DNA from: Sulfolobus sp. A20
Lineage (GTDB): Archaea > Thermoproteota > Thermoprotei_A > Sulfolobales > Sulfolobaceae
DNA length: 64,000 nt
Assembly: GCF_001719125.1 (NCBI RefSeq)
Contig: NZ_CP017006.1
Coordinates: 1 to 64,000 of the forward strand
Direction of reading: 5' to 3'
The notes under the pieces were generated by a model. The model did no database searches and was not told the origin of the DNA. It saw only the letters and a list, made by a program, of their open reading frames with translations. The first letter of the stretch is position 1; the number at the start of each line of letters is the position of its first letter. Below, in pieces: positions 1 to 10,259 of this stretch. The position numbers were made by a program, and so were the translations under genes.

Positions 1-12
1 GTAAATGCTAAA

Positions 13-3000
13 ATACTAACGAAACTAAAACCCGGAGTTCTCGCGGTAAAGAGTCCTCCCACATTAGTACTAACGACAAGAAACTAAAACTTAGGAGCCA
101 CTGTTCCAGAACCACCTGAGCCAGAGGGTACTAACGACAAGAAACTAAAACTCACAATAAAACACATTTTCCTTACCAGCTACAGTGTACTAACGACAAG
201 AAACTAAAACGTTATAATAGTTGTTACATCCAAAAAATGAATAAAGTACTAACGACAAGAAACTAAAACGGAGGAAGTGCTAAGCTGTTGAAGTTCTGGG
301 TCTTCATGTACTAACGACAAGAAACTAAAACTTAGTAAAAAATTCTACATTTGATGTAAACATTTTAGTACTAACGACAAGAAACTAAAACTGCGTAAGA
401 TTTCCACCAACTTCATTACCACGTACTAACGACAAGAAACTAAAACTTATGTCTTCAACTCCCCTTATTATAGGAGAAAGGTACTAACGACAAGAAACTA
501 AAACTGCAGACGTCTGTAGTTTTACAGTATAATAATATAGAAGTACTAACGACAAGAAACTAAAACTTGAACAGTAAGCCTTATCAAACGGCATATCCAG
601 ATGTACTAACGACAAGAAACTAAAACCTGTAGTTGTTTCCCGTATTGGTAAATAGGAGAAAGGTACTAACGACAAGAAACTAAAACTCAAACTTCTCGGT
701 GAAGAGGACATGGAATGCAGGGTACTAACGACAAGAAACTAAAACGTGCCGGTAGTGCCGGTGCCGGTGGTAGTGGTGGGTACTAACGACAAGAAACTAA
801 AACTTTCCACCATTAAGCGTATATGATGTGCCGTTAAGCGTTAGTACTAACGACAAGAAACTAAAACCCGAAGTGTAGACAGTCTGAGTAAGATTTCCAC
901 GTACTAACGACAAGAAACTAAAACCCCTGAGTTCAGTTTGAGTCTGGTTTGGTAAGGTAGGTACTAACGACAAGAAACTAAAACATATGGCTATTTTTAG
1001 AGCTACAATTTCAACTGTTTGTACTAACGACAAGAAACTAAAACATTTTCGAAATGCCTTAAGCCCTAACTCGATTTCGTACTAACGACAAGAAACTAAA
1101 ACAGAAATTTTAATGTGGGGGGGTGTATTTACCGCGAGGTACTAACGACAAGAAACTAAAACGAAAATCCCGAGAATTTTGATCCGCTTTTAGACTTTGT
1201 ACTAACGACAAGAAACTAAAACTACAGGCTAGCATGCCCAATCATCTACCTTCAGGGTACTAACGACAAGAAACTAAAACTAGCTCCAATTTGGTAATTC
1301 TACAGACCAGTTGAAGTACTAACGACAAGAAACTAAAACAGAGATCGACAAAGACATTAGGGAACCTAATGAAGTACTAACGACAAGAAACTAAAACATA
1401 AAAATTTCCACAAGAGAAAGCTGAAAAAAGAGTACTAACGACAAGAAACTAAAACAATAACTCTGGTACTGGTATCAGTAATTCTAATCCATATGTACTA
1501 ACGACAAGAAACTAAAACTTACATGGTATTGGGTAGGTACAGTTTGGGACAGAGGTACTAACGACAAGAAACTAAAACAATCTTGTTTCCATTAACGCGA
1601 GAGCTTCCTCTTTTGTACTAACGACAAGAAACTAAAACTGTACATAGAGAGATGGGGCGATTTTGTTAGAAGCGTACTAACGACAAGAAACTAAAACCTA
1701 GTAACCTTCTGGTATTCATATAATAATGGAATATCGTACTAACGACAAGAAACTAAAACTATCTACAAATCGTGTTGTTTAACGATCTCAAAAGGTACTA
1801 ACGACAAGAAACTAAAACAATCCAAATGATATTATTCAGATGAAATTAATTGTGTACTAACGACAAGAAACTAAAACATAAACGTAATTGAATGGGACGG
1901 CGTATCGGACATGTACTAACGACAAGAAACTAAAACGCATCAGAAAGGACTTCTGGTTTAGTGGGATATTATGTGTACTAACGACAAGAAACTAAAACCC
2001 GACACTGTATCGCTCTCCGTGGACTGACCCACAGTACTAACGACAAGAAACTAAAACGTTAACCCGTTAGATACTAGTGGAAACATTAAGGTGTACTAAC
2101 GACAAGAAACTAAAACTGGTCGCTACCCGCATAGACCTTCCAGGCAGCCGTACTAACGACAAGAAACTAAAACATGAAAGATGTTACCATGTGGGATAAT
2201 CATACCTGTACTAACGACAAGAAACTAAAACATCTCTAGTTTCCAAAGTAATAAAGGGGTTATCAGAGTACTAACGACAAGAAACTAAAACATGAGAGAT
2301 GGAAGATTGATGATAATTCCAATAAAAGTACTAACGACAAGAAACTAAAACAATACTCATATGATTAAGATAACCGGGGTGGTATATAGTACTAACGACA
2401 AGAAACTAAAACTCCATCCCCTAAATTCTGCGTTTTGTTTCTTTACTTGTACTAACGACAAGAAACTAAAACAAAATGAATCTATCAATAATATATGGTT
2501 TTCTCCAATGTACTAACGACAAGAAACTAAAACTCGCCAAGCATCGATGGTTACGTCGTATTTTACAAGGTACTAACGACAAGAAACTAAAACAATTAGT
2601 GCGGTAGATTTAAGGGTTAACGTATTGCAGTACTAACGACAAGAAACTAAAACAACACAACCACATTGAACTATAACTATACAAAACGTACTAACGACAA
2701 GAAACTAAAACTCTTTTTCATTATTTTTGCTCTGGTATAGACGTCTTGTACTAACGACAAGAAACTAAAACTAAGACTTATCACGCCAGTAACAAATATC
2801 CGCTTATGTACTAACGACAAGAAACTAAAACCCTTATTTACCCAGTAAACATAGAGTCCACTAAGTACTAACGACAAGAAACTAAAACGAGTATCTAAGG
2901 GGGGTCAAGATAGGATATATTAAGTACTAACGACAAGAAACTAAAACTCACGATGAGAACCGAGGGAAAAAAGGCATATTGTACTAACGACAAGAAACTA

Positions 3001-5467
3001 AAACTATTTCTGAAATCACTGGCAACTACATCAGCGAAGTACTAACGACAAGAAACTAAAACTTTATGTTTTTGAACCTCCGGATCATCAAAATCGATAA
3101 TCTTGTACTAACGACAAGAAACTAAAACGCCATTGAGTCAAGTTAGAGACATAGTTGCTACAAGTACTAACGACAAGAAACTAAAACATGTGAAAAAAGG
3201 GAGACAGCGAAAAAGATAATAGGTACTAACGACAAGAAACTAAAACTGGCTTAGGGACTTAATATATCCATGTGGTTCCGTTCCAAATGTACTAACGACA
3301 AGAAACTAAAACCTCTCATCTCAGCAAATAATGCCACTTTCAACAGGGTGTACTAACGACAAGAAACTAAAACCTAACACCCCCACCACCAAAAAACCCC
3401 GGTAAGGGTACTAACGACAAGAAACTAAAACATCGAGAGGAATAAGCGGATATTTGTTACTGGCGTGATATGTACTAACGACAAGAAACTAAAACTCCAT
3501 GGGTTGTCCTAGCATTTCGTAATCCTCAGTACTAACGACAAGAAACTAAAACACACTACACAATAGATATCGCTGATCGTGAAATGCTGTACTAACGACA
3601 AGAAACTAAAACTAGTTGCTGCTCTAATTTCTTAAGCCTTAGTTTGTACTAACGACAAGAAACTAAAACTTCTGGATCGCTTGGACTGCTGTGGTAGTAG
3701 TCTGTGTACTAACGACAAGAAACTAAAACATTGCTTGCCAGATCGTTGAGCAAAGGTGATGATGTGTACTAACGACAAGAAACTAAAACTAGCGCATATT
3801 CCAGTTGCTTGTAGATTCCTAAATCGTACTAACGACAAGAAACTAAAACGCCAATTCTCTGTTGGTAGCATCTCCTAGTGTAAAGTTGTACTAACGACAA
3901 GAAACTAAAACAGTGGAATCCAGGCTACAACCAATATATTAGTGTAGTACTAACGACAAGAAACTAAAACACTTGGACTGATGCAGTACCCCCAGTAATC
4001 GCCTCATAGTACTAACGACAAGAAACTAAAACCTAAATCCAAACATCTCTGAAAGCTTATCGGTAAAGTACTAACGACAAGAAACTAAAACTAAAAACGA
4101 CACGATGGTAGTGCAAACGGTTGAGAGTACTAACGACAAGAAACTAAAACATAATGAGGGCTGGCGCTGCGCGGTTTGAACTGAAGGGTACTAACGACAA
4201 GAAACTAAAACGCTCCTAGGGACTATTGGAGGGGCATTTATCTTAAGCGTACTAACGACAAGAAACTAAAACGAGGAGGGTAGGTTTGTGGGATGGCGAT
4301 ATCTTAGTACTAACGACAAGAAACTAAAACTTGTTCTCCCCATCTGACACTGTACCTTTCAGAAGTACTAACGACAAGAAACTAAAACCAAAATCCTAAT
4401 TCTTTTCAAATTCCAGCTGGTAGTACTAACGACAAGAAACTAAAACACCTTAATATTATTAGTTTGGTAAATGATCTCTTGTACTAACGACAAGAAACTA
4501 AAACTGGCTTTTCCAATACCCCCACAACAACAATATCATCGTACTAACGACAAGAAACTAAAACACGAGTATGTCTGCATAAAAACAAAACAAAGGTATT
4601 TTGTACTAACGACAAGAAACTAAAACATTACTCACAATTGGTGTAGTTATAATTATCCTATTGTACTAACGACAAGAAACTAAAACTGTTTTAATTTAGG
4701 ATTTATTGGTGAATATGCAATTGTACTAACGACAAGAAACTAAAACTTTCAACGTATTTGTATCCAAAATCTTGTTGACGAGTACTAACGACAAGAAACT
4801 AAAACATGAAAATGAGATACGCCGTCTTAGATCAAAACAATGTACTAACGACAAGAAACTAAAACATTAGCCGTAAAGCATTTACAAGGACAAACACAAT
4901 GTACTAACGACAAGAAACTAAAACTGGTAACCCAACTTATGAAATTGCCCCCATACCAATTGTACTAACGACAAGAAACTAAAACGCAAGCTGCCGGAGT
5001 ACCAGGTTGTCTCCAGGCTAGGCTTGTAGTACTAACGACAAGAAACTAAAACGTGGTTACAGCAGCTTTCCCAGTGTTATCTTGTACCAATATATTGTAC
5101 TAACGACAAGAAACTAAAACATTTCAGGGTTCTCTCCTAGCTCGATCCACGCTTTGTACTAACGACAAGAAACTAAAACATAGCAGAAGGTGGTATGTTA
5201 AACATAGTAGCAGCGTACTAACGACAAGAAACTAAAACTACTTGCCGTTAAGCCTGAAAACACTGCCATTGATTGTACTAACGACAAGAAACTAAAACTT
5301 TGACGCTCCTGCAGGACTTCGATTCGAGATAGTGTACTAACGACAAGAAACTAAAACACATAAATCTGGGGGGCTACTGATTTTCATGGCTTGTACTAAC
5401 GACAAGAAACTAAAACTTGTAGGGAACAAGATGTTGAGTTTGCCGAAGAGATTGTACTAACGACGAG
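13..5467 (+). CRISPR. CRISPR array A, about 92 repeats of 24 nt
   Basis: About 92 copies of a 24-nt repeat beginning GTACTAACGAC and ending GAAACTAAAAC, separated by unique spacers of about 30-44 nt. The first visible copy (13-31) has lost five bases. The last (from 5454) keeps only about 14 bases, with one mismatch, before a MITE begins. The 3' end ACTAAAAC resembles the 8-nt crRNA handle of other repeats (ATTGAAAS type). From this I infer + strand transcription and a leader to the left of the window, so the array may continue past base 1. The repeat has no strong palindrome. The many small ORFs here, with recurring FSFLSLV peptides, are artefacts of the repeat. Confidence 0.97.
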
Positions 5468-5718
5468 TGTGTGGACAACAATTTCATCCACCCCCCTTAA
5501 AATTCAATTTTATTCCAACTTATGTCAATAGATTTCGAGTAAACTGTGTTGAGGAATATTTTTAACCATCTCGTCATTGTGTTTCTTGTTAAGTAAGGTG
5601 AGTGCTAGGAAATCAAACCCATTCATCTTCTCGCCCTAATAAAATAACTTAACCCTAAAAATACTTTTCCACAATAAAGAAAATTCAATTTATATCAACT
5701 AAATTGTTGTCCACACAC
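5467..5718 (-). mobile_element. MITE-like element, copy 1 (inverted relative to copies 2 and 3)
   Basis: An element of about 250 bp bounded by perfect 18-bp terminal inverted repeats, GTGTGTGGACAACAATTT at the left and its complement at 5701-5718. Its reverse complement matches the elements at 18924-19158 and 39801-40015 over most of their length. No ORF lies inside, so it is non-autonomous. It abuts the truncated last repeat of array A. The missing half of that repeat does not reappear on its right, so flanking array sequence was lost. I see nothing else between here and 5906. Confidence 0.85.
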
Positions 5719-5906
5719 ACGCTATGAGTAAATCAAGTTAAGTAGATATAGATCTAAAAATAAACTATGGATGTAAGTGTCTTAAATACTGATACTTAAT
5801 TTACGTTGCCATTACATAAGTAGTTGCTAAAGACTAAAAAGGATCCGACCAAAAACTTAAGTGTAACTTATGCATGTTAGACATTCTTGCTTCATGCCTT
5901 TTGACT

Positions 5907-6755
5907 CTAAATTATGCAGACTGAACCCCAGCCTCTATCAGTTAGATATCCTATCCCTTCTTGAAATATTGAGTTCTTGTTAACCTCAACATTAAGCTTA
6001 ACCGTTGGCATGAGTCCCAGTTTCATTTGTGATCTCTTCCCTCTCTCGAAACCTAAGGATACAACCCTATACGTTATTTTACCTTCTATAGCTTCGATAT
6101 TGACTTTTTTATCATCCCAGCTTACTATATTATCATCATCTCTTGGATCAACTATGGCGGGAGAGGCTAGTAGCACTTCATTCCTTCTTATAAGCTTTCC
6201 CACATCGTCAAAGTCTATTACTTGGATTTTCGCTGGTCTTGACTCTCCTCCAAAAGGTGCAACAAAGCCATTTATCTTATCCTTGACATGTTCATCAAGA
6301 GAAACGTCTATCAGTACTCCATACCTCTTCGCTTTACTTATTATTTTATTTGCAATTAATTGTAGGTTAAGCATCTTCTCCATGTATATGTATCCCTCTT
6401 TTGTGATTTTCTTTTTTCTATCTAAGCCTATACCTAATCTATGCTCATACCAACCCTCATCAGTTTTAATATTTATGTCATTATTGCATCTCAGTTTTTG
6501 GGGATATGAATGGACACATAAGACCTTTTCTGTTTCACTCTCTACGTAAAATAAGGGACCTCTAAACTTTGGTACTGGATCATTGTCCTTTATTATGTTA
6601 TTTATCACCAAGGTATATTTCAAGAACCCATAGATAGTCGATGGTAGGGGTAATGGCTCATAATACCCTGTATTAATAGACCCTGAAATTAATATTGAGC
6701 TTACTCCTCCCCACCTAAAAATCGTAGAGCTTATTGGAGTTATGAGGAGATACAT
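5907..6755 (-). CDS. cmr3: Cmr3 subunit of type III-B effector (Cas5 group)
   Basis: RAMP protein of the Cas5 group that caps the 5'-handle end of crRNA in the Cmr complex, next to Cmr2 and Cmr4. The N-terminus has the Cmr3 pattern (TPISSTIFRWGG, then PLPLPSTIYGFLKY, a typical 'PSTIxGxLR' loop), and a C-terminal Gly-rich strand (GIGYLTDRGWG) closes the RAMP fold. About 280 residues is on the short side for Cmr3. GTG 6764, ATG 6761 and ATG 6755 are all possible starts. I chose 6755 because AGGTGAT (6766-6760) then sits 4 nt upstream. It is last in the cmr operon, its SD overlapping the cmr2 stop. Confidence 0.85.
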   Translation of the reverse strand: MYLLITPISSTIFRWGGVSSILISGSINTGYYEPLPLPSTIYGFLKYTLVINNIIKDNDPVPKFRGPLFYVESETEKVLCVHSYPQKLRCNNDINIKTDEGWYEHRLGIGLDRKKKITKEGYIYMEKMLNLQLIANKIISKAKRYGVLIDVSLDEHVKDKINGFVAPFGGESRPAKIQVIDFDDVGKLIRRNEVLLASPAIVDPRDDDNIVSWDDKKVNIEAIEGKITYRVVSLGFERGKRSQMKLGLMPTVKLNVEVNKNSIFQEGIGYLTDRGWGSVCII

Positions 6756-6764
6756 AGGCATCAC

Positions 6765-9521
6765 CTAAAATAAGTCCGCAAGCGACGAAATCATGTTGAG
6801 ATAAGCCTCCTTTACCTTATCTTTAACTATAATACATTCTCCTAAATCCGTTATTTGAGATATCATTTTTAAAACGCTTTCGGAGACTTTATCGTTCTTA
6901 GCGTTCCTGGAGACAGTCCTCTTAACTAATGACTGATAAATCTCTGTATATAGATTAGCCTTATCACATGCTAGGACCGCATAGTCCTCAAGTGCCAGCG
7001 AATCATATATGAAGCTCCTTGATAAATCTTTATTCCTTATTTTCTCGTCTATAGAGTTTATGAGGTCAATAAATTGAAGTTCAATTTTATTCCCTTCACT
7101 CATCTTCAAGGCGGAAAACTCCAATTTAGCCATCCCCCTGCCCGATGACACGAACAATACGTCCTTTCTCTTTATCTCATTCTTCTCCGTCTTATTCATC
7201 TCCCCTTCCACTCTTATATCGTCAGTCCTTATCACTTCATCTTTTAATTCTAAGTAATAGTTAGCTAGGGATATAGACATAGTCAGCGGATCCCTATAGT
7301 GTGCTATAAATAATGCATAACTTCTACCGTAGGTCCTCAAGGAGTCTACTACTATCCCATTAAATGACTTAAACCCGTCAAACTCAGTGTTCGGATTGTC
7401 TGAGTATTCCCAGTAGGCTTCTCTAGTCTTCTTAACACTATCTAATACCACAAACTTATCCATATACCTTACTGGAGATAGTGCCAATATATCATCTCCT
7501 CCCAGGTAAATTGGGTATGCCCTATTTTCCTCAAGGAGCTGTTTATCTACTATAGCTTGCATAGTTAGTGTCCTTGAGAGGGTGTAAGCATACGACATGG
7601 TTATAGGGACACTTTCTAAATTTTCATTAGTATTATATAGCTTCTTTCTAGCATCTTTTATCTCATCCTCCACCTTATTTACATCCAGTTCTATCGTGTA
7701 CCCTATTTCTTTTAAATATCCTAATACTGTATTTAAGTACTCTTTTAGAGTCATGAGTTTACCTTCCTTTGATAATAATATCCCTTTCCATAACTTACCT
7801 AAATTATCCCCGTTAGCCTTCACAATAGCAAAGTAAAGGTTTCCATATTTCTTTAGGTTTTCTTTGTCAAGTATAACAAGCTTTTCACACGCTTCTTTGT
7901 TCCCAGAGTAACACTTACAGTAATTTTCCGCGATTGCCGGGGTTTCAAATAACTTGTTTATCCAATCTTCTTTAACACCTATTTCTTCACTGGAGTCAGT
8001 CGAAACTAAATTTCTTACTTCGTCTTTCATGTGATAAGCAAAGTTTAACATTGCTAACTCTGATGTAGAGGGGAACCTCCATTTATACTGACTTATCAGA
8101 AGATCTAGTTTTTGCACAACGTTAGATATTACTTTACCCTTTAGTAATCTCTTTATTGCGCAATATGGACATAGCCTATCCTCGGCGTTATTATCCTTCA
8201 CGTCCAACTTGTCCCCATTATCATAAAGTATAGCAGGAAGTACCCCACATACTGTACAGATCTTGAAATCGGTTTTTTGAGTAAGTTTCTCTATAGTCTT
8301 AATTATTCTACTCCCGTAAGAGTACTTCACCTTAGTGTACAGTAAAGCTTTATTCAATAAGTATTCAAAGAAAAGAGAATAGGTCAGAGGTGGAGTGTGA
8401 TCACAACTAATCTCAGCTCTTACCTTTTCAGAGAACTCCTTGTATATCTCACTTACCTTAAAGACCTTTACAATTGGTCTTATTGGAGGGATCTTCTTAG
8501 CCTCTTCAAAATATTCTTTTTCTAGTTCTTGTTCTTGAGGAATTTCGATTCCTTCCAACGCTATTTCAGCTATTGTTCTCCAAACTTCATTAAACCCATT
8601 ATATACTTCGTCAGTTATTTTAGTCTCATCTTCCTCTGGAAGTAGCAATATTACTCTCTCTGACATCATGGCTATCCTAGGGTAATCTGTTAAACCTGCG
8701 TATTTTTTGGCGTACTCCTTAACTTCCTCCTTTACGCTTTTAGAGACTGAGTTATATAGCCACGCTATAAAGAAGTGGTTTAAGCTAAGCTCTGGCCTTA
8801 AGACAACGTCTGGACCATATCTCTCTACAAACCCCTTTATAGAATTCCATAAAAGGACGGATGTGAGCCAGCTCGATGCCCACAAATCCCTCGACTTCCT
8901 ACTGTATGATATAAACTCTTGAATTGAAGGGATCTCTATTACCACGATGGATCCCTTGAATTTCACTTTACCTCTTTCACAGCTTATTATGTTAGTCATC
9001 GCTGCAGTAGCGATAGCGTGATCAAAGATTGTATGAGTTGGAACTCTTGTATCAGCTAAGGGAGGAGTATTAGGAAAAATTTCATACCATAGTAGTGGTG
9101 CTAAGAAGTAGACTAAATGATACTTAAACTTGTTTTCCTGGTTTACGATCTTACTCAGCTTATCTACGTATTGTTTAACTTGATTTTCTGATACATTTCT
9201 TTGGCTCTGGCTCCTAAACCTGTATTCTGGAGAGAATAAGTTTAGTTTAAAGGATATTTCAGTGACTATATTGGACTCTTTTTTATTACTGCTATACAGC
9301 TCGCTTATTACCCATCTATCTATAGTAGATGATAACTTATCAGCTATCTTAACATATTGTGGGAATGAGTTATTAATTCGTATCCCTAATTTTTCTAATA
9401 GTTCTTTAGCGTCTGCTTCGTGGCCTCCACTATCAGCCAAGAACGTCTTTCTCTTAGCTATATTCCACGCTTTCCAAGGGGGGTCATGAAAATAAGCAAT
9501 CATTTTGTGGTCTAGGGACAT
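6765..9521 (-). CDS. cmr2: Cmr2/Cas10, large subunit of type III-B effector
   Basis: Cas10-family signature protein, 918 aa. An N-terminal HD motif (H12-D13 in YFHDPPWKAW) is the usual site of target-activated DNA cleavage. A Cmr2-type segment SIQEFISYSRKSRDLW follows near residue 205. A treble-clef zinc site is formed by CTVCG (about 420) and CPYC (about 450). The Palm domain carries YLGGDDIL (GGDD near 674), the cyclic-oligoadenylate synthase motif. The D4/Cmr5-contacting C-terminus is helical. All key motifs are intact, so it should signal through cOA. The start overlaps the end of cmr6 by about 10 nt and the stop abuts cmr3, showing tight coupling. Confidence 0.95.
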   Translation of the reverse strand: MSLDHKMIAYFHDPPWKAWNIAKRKTFLADSGGHEADAKELLEKLGIRINNSFPQYVKIADKLSSTIDRWVISELYSSNKKESNIVTEISFKLNLFSPEYRFRSQSQRNVSENQVKQYVDKLSKIVNQENKFKYHLVYFLAPLLWYEIFPNTPPLADTRVPTHTIFDHAIATAAMTNIISCERGKVKFKGSIVVIEIPSIQEFISYSRKSRDLWASSWLTSVLLWNSIKGFVERYGPDVVLRPELSLNHFFIAWLYNSVSKSVKEEVKEYAKKYAGLTDYPRIAMMSERVILLLPEEDETKITDEVYNGFNEVWRTIAEIALEGIEIPQEQELEKEYFEEAKKIPPIRPIVKVFKVSEIYKEFSEKVRAEISCDHTPPLTYSLFFEYLLNKALLYTKVKYSYGSRIIKTIEKLTQKTDFKICTVCGVLPAILYDNGDKLDVKDNNAEDRLCPYCAIKRLLKGKVISNVVQKLDLLISQYKWRFPSTSELAMLNFAYHMKDEVRNLVSTDSSEEIGVKEDWINKLFETPAIAENYCKCYSGNKEACEKLVILDKENLKKYGNLYFAIVKANGDNLGKLWKGILLSKEGKLMTLKEYLNTVLGYLKEIGYTIELDVNKVEDEIKDARKKLYNTNENLESVPITMSYAYTLSRTLTMQAIVDKQLLEENRAYPIYLGGDDILALSPVRYMDKFVVLDSVKKTREAYWEYSDNPNTEFDGFKSFNGIVVDSLRTYGRSYALFIAHYRDPLTMSISLANYYLELKDEVIRTDDIRVEGEMNKTEKNEIKRKDVLFVSSGRGMAKLEFSALKMSEGNKIELQFIDLINSIDEKIRNKDLSRSFIYDSLALEDYAVLACDKANLYTEIYQSLVKRTVSRNAKNDKVSESVLKMISQITDLGECIIVKDKVKEAYLNMISSLADLF

Positions 9522-10243
9522 GTTTGATTAACCTCCAATAGTTCTAAATCACCATAACCCCTACTGGTCCTCCTACCCCAACCTGACTTCATTGAGAGAA
9601 TTAAGGCTCTAAGTAATGTGATAGTAACGCTTTCCTTCAAGTTAGATTTACACTCTTCTAAGACTTCTTTATCGAAGGCTATAAATGTCTTGAACTTGAC
9701 CCCTTCATTTATGGCTAAGAACTTGACTGGCACGGGCTGAACATCATACTCGTCTTTAGCCCTACCATAGTGCGGGTTTATAATATCATATGTAAGGATA
9801 CTATTTTGAGGAGCTTCAATTGGATAAGCGTCGAGGAAGATCACTTTACCCACTCCCCCTTTACTACCAAAGACACAATCGGTCAATACACCGTTGTTAG
9901 TAAGTTCCATAAAATGGTCCCTCAATATTCCTTTGATTTCGGAAGCTGGTATATAGGGGGAGTCTAATATGAGGTCCCAAGCTAATGGTACTTCAGTTAT
10001 GAAATATAAGAGGCTCCACCCAGCAATGAACTTACGTAATGTTTTAAAAGTGAGAGTCATATAACATAGGTCAGAGTTCTTCAGAGAGGTTTCTAAATCG
10101 TTTAAGTGGGCCTTAATCAGATCATAATTTGGATTATAATTTATCAAATCCCTCATTATATCGTCTTTCAGTTTAGCCTTATCTTTAGTACACCTTATCT
10201 CAATCCTATACCTCTGAATTGCACTTAATAGATTATTGGGCAT
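9512..10243 (-). CDS. cmr6: Cmr6 subunit of type III-B effector (Cas7 group)
   Basis: RAMP protein of about 243 aa that sits with Cmr1 at the 3' end of the Cmr backbone. Visible RAMP features are PLAWDLILDSPYIPASEIKG (the conserved 'PYIPGSSIKGxLR' loop, followed by ILRDHF), VFGSKGGVGKVIFLDAYP (the common 'FGS...GxVxFxDA' strand), TPHYG-like INPHYG, and a C-terminal Gly-rich loop GWGRRTSRGYG. Order, size and the NPHYG region are typical of Cmr6 rather than Cmr4. It lies 16 bp after cmr1 and overlaps cmr2. Confidence 0.88.
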   Translation of the reverse strand: MPNNLLSAIQRYRIEIRCTKDKAKLKDDIMRDLINYNPNYDLIKAHLNDLETSLKNSDLCYMTLTFKTLRKFIAGWSLLYFITEVPLAWDLILDSPYIPASEIKGILRDHFMELTNNGVLTDCVFGSKGGVGKVIFLDAYPIEAPQNSILTYDIINPHYGRAKDEYDVQPVPVKFLAINEGVKFKTFIAFDKEVLEECKSNLKESVTITLLRALILSMKSGWGRRTSRGYGDLELLEVNQTCP

Positions 10244-10259
10244 TTCTTACACCACGAGG

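Noticed and set aside
484-3871. Several open frames with repeated FSFLSLV peptides inside array A
   Set aside because: They are the translation of the CRISPR repeat on the minus strand, with no SD and no protein-like spacers between.
5977-6549. 190-codon open frame opposite cmr3
   Set aside because: Antisense shadow of cmr3; hydrophobic low-complexity product without ribosome site.
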